This document shows positions 1 to 10,081 of a stretch of DNA of 42,064 nt, in pieces. This DNA is from Oscillospiraceae bacterium (GTDB lineage Bacteria; Bacillota; Clostridia; Saccharofermentanales; Saccharofermentanaceae). Made by a program: the position numbers and the translations under genes. The notes beneath the pieces were generated by a model that ran no database searches, was not told the DNA's origin, and saw nothing but the letters and a program-made list of their open reading frames with translations. The stretch covers positions 1 through 42,064 of the forward strand of contig CACZML010000003.1 in the NCBI GenBank assembly GCA_902782235.1, read 5' to 3'. The first letter of the stretch is position 1. Every line of letters begins with the position of its first letter.

Positions 1-47
1 GTGCCGCATTTGGAACAAAACATATACTTACCTCACTTATCAAGTAT

Positions 48-1115
48 TTATGTGTGTTCAAATCTGATGATATAGATATGTCCGAACTCTTCAGATTCGA
101 TCATCTTATTGTAAGAACTGCATGATATGGATGAACCGGAATGATAATAACCCTTACCCTCTTTTACTAGCCCGCAGCAATATCCGTTATCGTCTTTCAA
201 AAGGATCTCCATAGAGCTCTTATTCAAGAGCTTGCCTGTAAAAAGAGCCCTGTCAAAAGCGACCATGTCTGTCAGGTTGGAATGGATTCCTCCGTCTCCC
301 CTGGTGTTATTGGGACATACGGGATAACCGTCTTTATCACAGAAACCGTGTTTTGCATCTTCCTCAAAACTCTTAGGAACATAAGTCAGATCACCTGTTG
401 CCATTGAAGTCGTATTCTTCATTCCGCACTTATCGAAAATATTCTCCTTCACATAATCGCAGTACTTCATACCGGAAACCTTCTCGATAATGAAAGCAAG
501 CAGACGGTAATTCGTATTGCTGTATTCAAACAACGTACCGGGCTCGAAATTAAGAGGTGCCTTGTACATAGCATTCAACAGGTCATCGTCAGTCTTCCTG
601 TCCTGAAGAATGTCGCTGATCATCTGGTTTGCAGCGTCTTCGCCCGATATGTTCCAGAACGTATCGGGATCATTCAGGTAATCCGGGATTCCGGAAGTCA
701 TATGAAGAAGGTTATAGATAGTGATAGTTTTGCCTGCATCATATTCAGGATAATATTTGTCCAAAGTATCGTTGATATCGAGCCTGCCTTTCTCTGCAAG
801 CTGCAAAATGCAGACAGCCGTAAACATCTTGCTGCATGATGCTATATCAAAAACTGTATTCTCTGATACGGGAGTCTTCCCGCCCTTTTCGACACCACCC
901 TCACAGTACATATAAACGATGTCCTCATCTGTCGCAACCACCATGGTGCCTGCGCATGTGTTGCCGCCATAAGATTTAAGGACAGTCTTATACTTTTCAT
1001 CAGGAGACGACCATGAGGTCCCCTTCTCATTCAGCTTGGTGTTAGAGCCGTTTCCGCAGGATGCAATAGGAAGGATCATTGAAAATGCCAGTAATAATGC
1101 GAGCACTTTCTTCAT
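48..1115 (-). CDS. serine beta-lactamase-fold (class C/EstB-like) lipoprotein
   Basis: Predicted serine hydrolase or DD-peptidase-like protein anchored outside the cell membrane. The start at 1115 is chosen because AGGGGG lies about 10 bases upstream; a longer open frame has no ribosome site. The N-terminus is a lipoprotein signal (MKKVLALLLAFS, lipobox IASC). An SxxK motif reads SCSK within DIASCSKMFTA, a YxN motif reads YSN (FEYSNTNYRLL), and HSG near the C-terminus fits the third KTG-like motif. Length (355 aa) is normal for the family, though the end is shorter and more divergent than usual. It starts 52 bp after the YcaQ-like gene and is probably co-transcribed with it. Whether it gives antibiotic resistance cannot be said; most lipoprotein members are peptidase- or esterase-like. 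Confidence 0.85.
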   Translation of the reverse strand: MKKVLALLLAFSMILPIASCGNGSNTKLNEKGTSWSSPDEKYKTVLKSYGGNTCAGTMVVATDEDIVYMYCEGGVEKGGKTPVSENTVFDIASCSKMFTAVCILQLAEKGRLDINDTLDKYYPEYDAGKTITIYNLLHMTSGIPDYLNDPDTFWNISGEDAANQMISDILQDRKTDDDLLNAMYKAPLNFEPGTLFEYSNTNYRLLAFIIEKVSGMKYCDYVKENIFDKCGMKNTTSMATGDLTYVPKSFEEDAKHGFCDKDGYPVCPNNTRGDGGIHSNLTDMVAFDRALFTGKLLNKSSMEILLKDDNGYCCGLVKEGKGYYHSGSSISCSSYNKMIESEEFGHIYIIRFEHT

Positions 1116-1166
1116 CTGGTCTAATCCCCCTAAGCAGTATACGTTTGCATATCCCGAATATAGCAC

Positions 1167-2393
1167 TCAGGTAGACACTCGGCAACCTTGCTCTAAAAAG
1201 CTTGTATCAACAGCAGTGCACCCGTTGAATTTCGCAAAATTCGCAAGAGTCCTCTCGAGTGATCTTGAAAGCTTTAAAGTCTTTCTGACACCTGATTCAA
1301 GCCAAAGCCCTCTTACTTCCAGGACACCTTTTTTCCTGTCCGGTACAGCTTCAATACGGCCAATAAAATGGTCACCAAAAATCACCGGCAAAGTATAGTA
1401 GCCGTATTTACGTTTAACTGCAGGAGTGTATATCTCCCATGAATAACGGAAATCAAACAAAGCATAGATCAGATCCTTATCCCACATCAGAGGATCCAAC
1501 GGAGCAATGAACGACATTCGCGGTTTGAGGTCAGCCTCTCCACTAATGATCTGCTTCATTAGAATTTCATCTTCAGAGCGGTAATAAAACGGTTGCTTAA
1601 TTCCTTCAACCGTTACAGCGCATACCTTCCCTGCCCGGGTTAGATCACCAAGTATCTTTTTCCTCTTCTCAGCATTTATATAGATCCCGAGAAATGCCGT
1701 GCTGTTCTTATCCCATAGCAATCCGACAGCACAAATACGGCGCAGAACACGCCATGCAATGAATTCATCTTCGGTACTAAACGGATTTTCCGCATTCAAG
1801 AGATCCTGCGGAAAATATTTCTCCGCGAGATCATAATATTTCCTGCTTCCCTTCTTATGATGGATAATCAGGACCCCGTCAGTGTAAAGCTGTTCCAGCA
1901 CTGACCTTGCAGCCTGTGATTTCTTTTGCCAGTTGCCGCTCCAATGCATCGATGAATGCCAGAAGATCTCGCCTTCAATAGGAAGTGTGTCACTGCAGAC
2001 GGGACCATTATCACGTATATATGCGAGTGCTTTTGTTTCAAGTGGTTTCAGGCCTCTGAAGGTCTTACCCGATCTGACACTAAGTTCCCTGTATGAAGAG
2101 AAGCAGGACCAGTCCTCAGCGGGCCAAATGGACAGTTCTTTATCAACGTAATCGACAAGTTTTCTGTCCTTATAAAGAAGATCCTGGAGCATTTTCTTTG
2201 AGAACCCTTTGACTCTGGACTGCAGCGTCAGTTCGGCATTCTTGCCGCATACATCCACAGGATCATACTGAATACAGCCCGCCTGACAGACATATTCATA
2301 TGCTCCGTCCTTACCTGCAAATCTGTAAGAACCGATCAGGCCCTGCTTTGAAAGAATAAACTGTCTTGCCTGCTGTCTTGTAATACTGTCCAT
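1167..2393 (-). CDS. YcaQ/AlkX-type winged-helix DNA glycosylase
   Basis: Matches the YcaQ (HTH_42) family, in which E. coli YcaQ unhooks DNA interstrand crosslinks and excises bulky alkylated bases. The family's catalytic Q-x-D motif is present as IQYDPVD (Q42, D44), following an N-terminal region that opens with MDSITRQQARQF. The length of 408 aa is typical. The ribosome site is weak. It leads a likely two-gene unit with the downstream lipoprotein gene. A LexA-like box overlaps its predicted transcription start, which suits a DNA-repair role. Family assignment is by motif and overall pattern. Confidence 0.8.
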   Translation of the reverse strand: MDSITRQQARQFILSKQGLIGSYRFAGKDGAYEYVCQAGCIQYDPVDVCGKNAELTLQSRVKGFSKKMLQDLLYKDRKLVDYVDKELSIWPAEDWSCFSSYRELSVRSGKTFRGLKPLETKALAYIRDNGPVCSDTLPIEGEIFWHSSMHWSGNWQKKSQAARSVLEQLYTDGVLIIHHKKGSRKYYDLAEKYFPQDLLNAENPFSTEDEFIAWRVLRRICAVGLLWDKNSTAFLGIYINAEKRKKILGDLTRAGKVCAVTVEGIKQPFYYRSEDEILMKQIISGEADLKPRMSFIAPLDPLMWDKDLIYALFDFRYSWEIYTPAVKRKYGYYTLPVIFGDHFIGRIEAVPDRKKGVLEVRGLWLESGVRKTLKLSRSLERTLANFAKFNGCTAVDTSFLEQGCRVST

Positions 2394-2412
2394 ATAATAA
2401 AGTTCATCTCAC

Positions 2413-2455
2413 AAACATTTGTTCTTTATTATAGCATAACAAATATTTGTGAAAA
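2413..2455 (-). promoter_or_regulatory. promoter with LexA-like box and second dyad upstream of YcaQ-like gene
   Basis: On the minus strand a -10 TATAAT lies at 2433-2428 with a weak -35 TTTTCA at 2455-2450 (16-bp spacer). GAACAAATGTTT at 2424-2413 covers the expected start of transcription and fits the Gram-positive LexA core GAAC-N4-GTTY. A second perfect dyad, ACAAATATTTGT, covers 2439-2450 between the promoter elements. SOS control is an inference from these matches. Confidence 0.5.
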
Positions 2456-2483
2456 GCCCTTCTTCAGCAGGTTTCTCTACAGT

Positions 2484-3281
2484 TCACTCATACAACCCGG
2501 TTCTTCGGAGCGAAGTATATGGCTTCTTTTTCCTGATCTCCGAAGCTGCCGCCAGATCTATATCAGCGATCAACAATTTTTCCTCTCCATCGGCAACAGA
2601 TCTGATATCCCCATTAAAGTCACACACAAGAGATTCACCGGAGAAATTCATCTTATCTTCCTTCCCCACTCTGTTGCACATTGCGATATTTACGCTGTTC
2701 TGGAATGCCTGCACACGTACTTCCCACTGAAAAAGCTCAGACGGTTCTGCTGTTGTATTTGCGGTAGGAACAATGATAAGTTCCGCCCCGTGAAGAGCCT
2801 CTGTACGGATACTTTCAGGATAATGCCTGTCAAAACAGACTACGATACCGATCTTTCCAAACCTTGTATCAAATACGCGAAAACCTTCTTCAGAGGGTGT
2901 GTAATAGTTCTGTTCGTAAAAACATTCACACTGTGCGATATGGACCATCTTCTGCTTTCCGATGATACAGCCGCTGTCATCTATCAGAAGGCTCATATCA
3001 TAGCGTTTGCCGTTCTCTTCGATGTAAAAATTCGGACAGGCATAGATCCTTTTCTCTTTGCAGAACGATCTCATCTCAAATATATATTTGCTGTCTTCAT
3101 CTATAACATAACGTGATGCGTCTGAATTCTCATACTGCGCAAAGAATGGAGACAGCTGAACCTCAGGAAAACAGATAAAATCAACACACTGCTTCGACGC
3201 TTCACGGATAAAAGACAGGCTCTTTTGAAAGTTTGCCTCCATATCCGGTTCCATTGACATCTGAGCCAGGGCAATACGCAT
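2484..3281 (-). CDS. carbon-nitrogen hydrolase (nitrilase superfamily)
   Basis: Cytoplasmic amidase-type hydrolase of the nitrilase fold. The Glu-Lys-Cys triad is visible: E40 (CFPEVQLSP), K111 (GKQKMVHI) and C149 (GIVVCFDRHYPE). The start at 3281 (MRIALAQMSM) follows a GGAG site at normal spacing; the frame stays open further upstream but without a ribosome site. The 265-aa length fits the N-carbamoylputrescine amidase/omega-amidase range, but the substrate cannot be assigned. It lies last in a unit with two small four-Cys proteins and an HD-domain protein. Confidence 0.85.
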   Translation of the reverse strand: MRIALAQMSMEPDMEANFQKSLSFIREASKQCVDFICFPEVQLSPFFAQYENSDASRYVIDEDSKYIFEMRSFCKEKRIYACPNFYIEENGKRYDMSLLIDDSGCIIGKQKMVHIAQCECFYEQNYYTPSEEGFRVFDTRFGKIGIVVCFDRHYPESIRTEALHGAELIIVPTANTTAEPSELFQWEVRVQAFQNSVNIAMCNRVGKEDKMNFSGESLVCDFNGDIRSVADGEEKLLIADIDLAAASEIRKKKPYTSLRRTGLYE

Positions 3282-3300
3282 AAAATTCTCCTGCACCTTA

Positions 3301-3498
3301 TCACTTATAGTCTGAGGAAACATCTTCATAGGTACGTTTCCCGTTTATATAATCTTCGTATGCCAGTTCTGCATCCTTGCCATGAAAGACTGTGCAGAGT
3401 CCGCACATGTCACAGTCAGCAATACAAGGATACCGGCTTTTAATGTATTCTCTCCGTTCTTCAACTGAAGAACCGGAAATATCAGGTGCTGAATTCAT
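3301..3498 (-). CDS. small four-cysteine protein (paralogue 2)
   Basis: Unrecognised 65-aa protein. It has a C-x3-C-x2-C-x2-C cluster (CIADCDMCGLC) followed by YEDYINGKRTYEDV, and is clearly related to the upstream gene, which shares the Cys spacing and the YxDYIxGKR segment. Its start overlaps the stop of that gene by four bases (ATGA), so translation is probably coupled. The cluster could bind zinc or an Fe-S centre. No function is assigned. Confidence 0.7.
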   Translation of the reverse strand: MNSAPDISGSSVEERREYIKSRYPCIADCDMCGLCTVFHGKDAELAYEDYINGKRTYEDVSSDYK

Positions 3499-3716
3499 TG
3501 TATCTGCCTGTTTTGGCGGTACTCTTCCATATACGACATATTTATTTCTCTGAGTTCCCGCTTTCCGTCAATATAATCCTGATAGATATCCCACGGCGAA
3601 CCACCGCCGAGCCAGCATGATGAGCAATTCTCACAGCCGCCGCCACAATCAAGAGAAGACCTGACTATCTCTTCTCTCTCCTCTCTTGTAGTATCCTTGA
3701 TAAGAAGCGACTTCAT
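3495..3716 (-). CDS. small four-cysteine protein (paralogue 1)
   Basis: Unrecognised 73-aa protein with a C-x3-C-x2-C-x2-C cluster (CGGGCENCSSC), then YQDYIDGKRELREINMSY. The N-terminus (TTREEREEIVRSSLDC) resembles that of the next gene (SSVEERREYIKSRYPC), so the pair arose by tandem duplication. A good AAGGAG site precedes the ATG. It follows the HD-domain gene by 12 bases. Metal binding is inferred from the cysteines only. Confidence 0.7.
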   Translation of the reverse strand: MKSLLIKDTTREEREEIVRSSLDCGGGCENCSSCWLGGGSPWDIYQDYIDGKRELREINMSYMEEYRQNRQIQ

Positions 3717-3728
3717 AAAAACACTCCT

Positions 3729-4325
3729 TTATGCTTCTGATGCCATCTCCGAATTGATAAGATCCTCATTAGCTGCCATAGCTGCCAGCGTCATTGTAAG
3801 GAGCTTATCGAGTTCCCAACCGAGCTGTGATGCTCCACGTTCGATAACTTCTCTGGAACAACCGGCAGCAAATCCCTTGCTCTTGTATTTCTTCTTCAAG
3901 GATTTGAGTTCCATGTCTTTCGTGCTTTTCGAAGGTCTCATAAGTGCCGCTGCCCATATTAGACCTGTAAGTTCATCAGCAGCGAAAAGAACCTTCTCCA
4001 TCTCATGAACAGGCTCGACATCTATTGTCGTGCCGCACCCTACTGTTATTCCGTATCCATGAGAACAAACGGCATGGATAATATCTTCGCCGATCCCGTT
4101 TTCTCTTAATAATTCAGGAGCTTTCAGGCAATGCTCTTCAGGATAAAGTTCGAAATCAATATCATGAAGCAATCCTACGATACCCCAGTATTCAGCATCA
4201 TCAGCATAGCCGAGTTCTGATGCGTACCATTTCATCACGGCCTCAACTGTTAGGGCATGCTGAATGTGGAAGGGATCTTTATTGTATTTTTTCAGTACTT
4301 CAAATGCTTCGTTACGGGTGATCAT
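3729..4325 (-). CDS. HD-domain phosphohydrolase-like protein
   Basis: A 198-aa soluble protein with HD-superfamily metal-ligand motifs: an early His in FHIQHALTVE and the HD pair in GLLHDIDFELYPEEH, with further His residues in AVCSHGYG. Such proteins hydrolyse phosphate esters or nucleotides, but this branch has no assigned substrate. The start follows a GGAG site. It is the first gene of the probable HD / four-Cys / four-Cys / nitrilase unit. Confidence 0.75.
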   Translation of the reverse strand: MITRNEAFEVLKKYNKDPFHIQHALTVEAVMKWYASELGYADDAEYWGIVGLLHDIDFELYPEEHCLKAPELLRENGIGEDIIHAVCSHGYGITVGCGTTIDVEPVHEMEKVLFAADELTGLIWAAALMRPSKSTKDMELKSLKKKYKSKGFAAGCSREVIERGASQLGWELDKLLTMTLAAMAANEDLINSEMASEA

Positions 4326-4392
4326 AGAAAGTCTCCATCATCATGTTAATTCATTCTATTATAAGCCTACTTAATCAATATGTTTATCCTTT

Positions 4393-4980
4393 TTACCCGA
4401 TTATAGCTCTTCCGCACTCATCGAATTTCAAAGTCGCATTCTCTGCATGCATCATTACAGGACGGTATCTGTAAGGTTTAAATTCCCCTTCGGGTGTGGA
4501 AATAACGGTTCCGAATACAGGTTCGATGCTCTTGAGCTTACCGCTCTCATAGAGCTCGACACCCAGTTTCGTTTTTATAGTTCCTGCTGAAGTTTTTACG
4601 ATCAACTCATCACACGGCCAAAGGGTTATGGCTCTTATCTTGCCATTAGGATAAAAGAATATGCATTGAGGTCTTATGTGATATATTTCCCCTTCAATAT
4701 CGAAGTCATAATAAGGCGCATTCTCAGCCTCTTCTGAGATGCTCCAGTAGGCACTTATCTGACCATATAAGGGAAATATCCTTTTCGCATTGCCGTCCTC
4801 GTAAAAAGTAATTAATTCTGTTTGGAACTCTCCTGCAGGAAAAGATAAAACAACAGGTTCTTCAAGATACACACTCTTAACAGAACCTGATTCAAAATAA
4901 GATACCGCACAGCGGTGCTTCTTTCTGTAATCAGAAGCCCCGCTGCACGGAAGGAGATTACCGTATTTTGTTTTAACCAT
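4393..4980 (-). CDS. MORN-like (YwqK-type) repeat protein coupled to NifB-like gene
   Basis: A 195-aa protein without signal peptide or membrane segment. It holds degenerate repeats of aromatic-x-(D/N/S)-G-(N/K)-x-(K/R) type: YFESGSVKSVYL, FYEDGNAKRIFPL, FFYPNGKIRAITLW and LYESGKLKSIEPV, resembling MORN_2 repeats of YwqK-like proteins. The start at 4980 (MVKTKYGNLL) is chosen because it lies inside the last codons of the NifB-like gene (8-base overlap), implying coupled translation; the open frame upstream is only the shadow of that gene. Its place in the operon suggests a role linked to the nitrogenase-like system, but none is known to me. Confidence 0.6.
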   Translation of the reverse strand: MVKTKYGNLLPCSGASDYRKKHRCAVSYFESGSVKSVYLEEPVVLSFPAGEFQTELITFYEDGNAKRIFPLYGQISAYWSISEEAENAPYYDFDIEGEIYHIRPQCIFFYPNGKIRAITLWPCDELIVKTSAGTIKTKLGVELYESGKLKSIEPVFGTVISTPEGEFKPYRYRPVMMHAENATLKFDECGRAIIG

Positions 4981-6247
4981 GGCTGAACGTATCAGCTGCC
5001 CTTTCTTTCCTGTCTTTGTATAACTCCGAGTGAAGGTCCTTACCCTTTCCGGGGATTCCAAGACTGTCTGCACGGCAGTGCTGGCAGTGACGGAAGACCT
5101 CAAGATATTTGCCTGCTTCCTGACGGACTTCTTCAAGATCCGCACAGGTCGGGGCAGGAATATCAGCCATCTCATTCTGAGGGATCAGCGGAATAATATT
5201 CAGGATCGAAGCACCAAGCCCTGCTGTTACTTTTGCAACTTCAGGAATGTGCTTATCATTGATACCGGGAACGAGAACGCTGTTGATCTTAACTACGATT
5301 CCCAGTTCAGCTGCACGGCGGATGCCTTCAAGCTGTTTTTCTATAAGTAACTTCGCACCTTCCACACCTTCATGTTTCTGTCCCTTCTCATCGATAACAA
5401 AGTTATTGATCTTTGCTTCGATCTCAGGATCTACCGCATTAACAGTTACGGTAAGAGTCTCTATGCCTATCTTTGCGATCTCATCAACCATATCGGGAAG
5501 CCTGAAACCGTTTGTTGACAGACAGCAAATAAGCTCGGGAAATGACTCTTTAACAAGACGGAATGCCTTGAGCGCCTGATCGTTCGCGAGTGTGTCTCCA
5601 GGCCCGGCTATACCCACTACAGTAAGTGCGGGACATAATTCTTTTGCTCTTCTGACTGTCTCAACAGCTTCTTCAGGCTTTAACACCAATGAACTGACAC
5701 CGGGCTTTATCTCTGATTTGTTAAAAGCCCTTGTGCAGAACTTGCAGCTGATGTTGCATACGGGACTTACGGGAAGATGCACTCTTCCGGCCGTCACATT
5801 CGAATGGCCTCCCAGGCATGGATGTCTTTTCTGCAGATTCTCGAAAGAACCTTTTCTAAGCGTCTCATCGTATGCCTTTCTCCTTTTTTCTTCTTTATAT
5901 TTCGGTGCCAGGATGCTGACGCGGGAGTTAACGACTCTTTCAAGTACATAAGCAACTTCGCGTTCAACATCAACACTTTGTATAAGCTTCTCATCAAGAG
6001 CCTGCTTTGCATGAAGGCCAGACTTTGCCGAAAAGACGATATTGCAGTCGTCTATCGCGCTTGCAAGGCGCTCGATAAGGGAATCGTCATGCTGGAGGCT
6101 TACTCCATAGCTGTCGATCCTTCTCGTATCAACAAGTTCATATTTCTTAGACTCGGTATCTATCTCATAGATATCGAATCTGTCGGCTACACCGAAGTGT
6201 CTGTTGATATTAACGCCGTCTCCTGTCGCAAATGCTGCTCTGATCAT
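4973..6247 (-). CDS. NifB-like radical SAM protein with N-terminal NifX-type domain
   Basis: Predicted maturase building an Fe-S-carbide precursor cluster (NifB-co type). Residues 1 to about 110 form a NifX/NafY-type cofactor-binding domain (GDGVNINRHFGVADRFDIYE). Then comes a NifB-type segment with RHPC at 141-144 and the radical SAM triad C164-x3-C168-x2-C171 (PVCNISCKFC). The C-terminal HCQHCRADSLGIPGKG matches the conserved NifB tail. In many NifB proteins a NifX domain, when present, is C-terminal, so this order is notable. It is fourth in the D-K-H-B operon, 10 bases after the NifH-like gene. Its candidate counterpart is marB of methylthio-alkane reductase systems. Confidence 0.88.
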   Translation of the reverse strand: MIRAAFATGDGVNINRHFGVADRFDIYEIDTESKKYELVDTRRIDSYGVSLQHDDSLIERLASAIDDCNIVFSAKSGLHAKQALDEKLIQSVDVEREVAYVLERVVNSRVSILAPKYKEEKRRKAYDETLRKGSFENLQKRHPCLGGHSNVTAGRVHLPVSPVCNISCKFCTRAFNKSEIKPGVSSLVLKPEEAVETVRRAKELCPALTVVGIAGPGDTLANDQALKAFRLVKESFPELICCLSTNGFRLPDMVDEIAKIGIETLTVTVNAVDPEIEAKINNFVIDEKGQKHEGVEGAKLLIEKQLEGIRRAAELGIVVKINSVLVPGINDKHIPEVAKVTAGLGASILNIIPLIPQNEMADIPAPTCADLEEVRQEAGKYLEVFRHCQHCRADSLGIPGKGKDLHSELYKDRKERAADTFSHG

Positions 6248-6257
6248 TGTTTATTCC

Positions 6258-8455
<2,198 letters not shown>

Positions 8456-8456
8456 C

Positions 8457-9956
8457 TTAGATTCCTCCGTTTCCTCTTGCGCATCCTCTGCCTGAACCGT
8501 CTCCCTGGAAATATCCGGGATCCTGTTCGAACCACCACTTGGTGTAAGGATTCGAAGCGTGCTTGGAATAGTTCTTTATGAACTCTATGGAATCCAAAGC
8601 ATCATCTATTCTTCTTGCGTAATTAAGTGCGCCCTTGTATCCGATACCAAACTGCTCATCACCGATAAGAAGTGAAGGGATACCGAACTTCGCGCCCCAC
8701 AAGGTCATTCCGCCGTGTCTTGCAAGAATAAGATCAGGCTTGATCCTGTTCAGTGCGTTTACAAGCTCGCAAGCCTGCTTGTTGCATACTCTGTAGTCAG
8801 GAACGTCACCGTAGTTCTTTACTGCCTGACCAAGGATATCGAGCTTGTCATCACCACTGTCATAAACAGGATCGTGATGGAACACTGCCGCACCGACGAC
8901 CTCCATTCCGAGCTCACCGAGCAATGTGATAAGCGCCTGGCCATGAGCTGCACCTGCAGTTACATAAGCCCTCTTTCCCTTGAATCTTTCCTTGAGCTTT
9001 TCGATCTCAGGAAGATACTTCTCGTGACCTTCCTTAATGATCTCCTCTGCAATCTCTTCCTTGCCGACGAGCTTACCGAAAGCCCTGAGCCATCTGTCTG
9101 TTCCTGCAACACCGTATGCCGGCGGTACCAATACTTCAGGTACACCGTGAAGCTGGTTCAAACCTGCGCCCATGTATGTCGAGAGCGACGGGCAGATATG
9201 AATGGAAGCTGCAGCCTCGCTTACGTGTGATAATTCCTCTACCGTTGAGAACGGGATGATATATTGGGGTTCATATCCGAATCTTCTTACGATGTCATCG
9301 AAAACATGGCTTCCCCAGAAATTGATGATATTTACTTTGTTTGTCTTCTTCTCTGCAGGCTTTACAATACCTCTTAATACCGTGTGATATGCGGCATCGA
9401 AGCCTGTGGTCCAGATTTTGGATCTGAAACCTTCGCAGTTGCATGTTACGACCGGAATTCCCAGTTCCTTGCTTGCTGCTTCAACAACAGCTTCGATATC
9501 CTCACCGATGATGCCTGAAGCGCATGAAGTAGTTACGAAGATAGCATTGGGATGCTCTCTTTCGTATGCAAGTCTGATAGTTTCTTCAAGTTTTTTTGCT
9601 GCTCCGAAAACTGTATCCTTCTCAAGAATGTTCGTTGAGTAATACCTTCCGAGTGCGGCAGGAAGATTTCTCTTGGTCTGCTCGATCCTGTAGGTGAAAT
9701 TGAAATCTGCAAACTCACCAGAGCATCCGATCGGTGCGTGATTGATAACGACCGCATCCCTGATCATTGCGAGCTGGCAGAATGCCTGCTGCTGGTTGCA
9801 TCCAAGGCACTGAGAGAACTTTCTCTTACAGTCATGGAGCTCGCCTTTTGCAGACTTCTCCACGATCTGTGAAGCGCTTCCTGTAAATGCATTGATAGTT
9901 CCGAGTCTTTTCTCGCGAATTACAACGCTGGGTTCCTTAATACTGATAGTTGACAT
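8457..9956 (-). CDS. nitrogenase-like component 1, D-type (alpha) subunit
   Basis: A 499-aa homologue of NifD and the predicted cofactor-bearing subunit. P-cluster-type cysteines are C53 (LGCNQQQAFC), C78 (NHAPIGCSGEF) and C145 (TTSCASGIIGEDIE); the 67-residue C78-C145 gap matches 66 in NifD. C255 in SIHICPSLSTYM aligns with the NifD cofactor ligand Cys275 (HCYRSMNY). The NifD His442 region aligns near SLLIGDEQFGIGYKG (428-442) and shows no His, so cofactor binding must differ. The tail is rich in Gly and charge (QGDGSGRGCARGNGG). First gene of the operon, with RBS AAAGGAGA. Candidate marD; a true nitrogenase is unlikely. Confidence 0.88.
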   Translation of the reverse strand: MSTISIKEPSVVIREKRLGTINAFTGSASQIVEKSAKGELHDCKRKFSQCLGCNQQQAFCQLAMIRDAVVINHAPIGCSGEFADFNFTYRIEQTKRNLPAALGRYYSTNILEKDTVFGAAKKLEETIRLAYEREHPNAIFVTTSCASGIIGEDIEAVVEAASKELGIPVVTCNCEGFRSKIWTTGFDAAYHTVLRGIVKPAEKKTNKVNIINFWGSHVFDDIVRRFGYEPQYIIPFSTVEELSHVSEAAASIHICPSLSTYMGAGLNQLHGVPEVLVPPAYGVAGTDRWLRAFGKLVGKEEIAEEIIKEGHEKYLPEIEKLKERFKGKRAYVTAGAAHGQALITLLGELGMEVVGAAVFHHDPVYDSGDDKLDILGQAVKNYGDVPDYRVCNKQACELVNALNRIKPDLILARHGGMTLWGAKFGIPSLLIGDEQFGIGYKGALNYARRIDDALDSIEFIKNYSKHASNPYTKWWFEQDPGYFQGDGSGRGCARGNGGI

Positions 9957-9975
9957 TTTTTGTAATCTCCTTTGT

Positions 9976-10004
9976 CAATCACCTATCAACCAAGTAGGTG
10001 ATTG
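9976..10004 (-). promoter_or_regulatory. perfect 10-bp inverted repeat in the 5' leader of the D-like gene
   Basis: CAATCACCTA and TAGGTGATTG flank a 9-base loop just upstream of the ribosome site, at about +4 to +32 of the predicted transcript. It could be a repressor operator or an RNA hairpin. Its core (9981-9999) resembles sequences over the -35 boxes of O-acetylhomoserine sulfhydrylase 1 and cysE, which favours a shared DNA operator. Confidence 0.55.
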
Positions 10005-10014
10005 CATGAAAAGA

Positions 10015-10081
10015 ATGATACACTTACGGGAATTTAAGTGTTAATACGCAAAAACAATAGTTGGTTATAAGTAAAACTTAT
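10015..10081 (-). promoter_or_regulatory. promoter and LysR box of the nitrogenase-like operon
   Basis: Minus-strand -35 TTAACA (10044-10039), 18-bp spacer, -10 TATCAT (10020-10015), giving a start near 10008. A perfect LysR-type dyad ATAAG-N5-CTTAT (T-N11-A) lies at 10067-10081, centred 66 bp upstream, the classic LysR recognition position. It overlaps the stop codon of the adjacent LysR gene. Activation by LysR1 or LysR2 is inferred. Confidence 0.6.
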
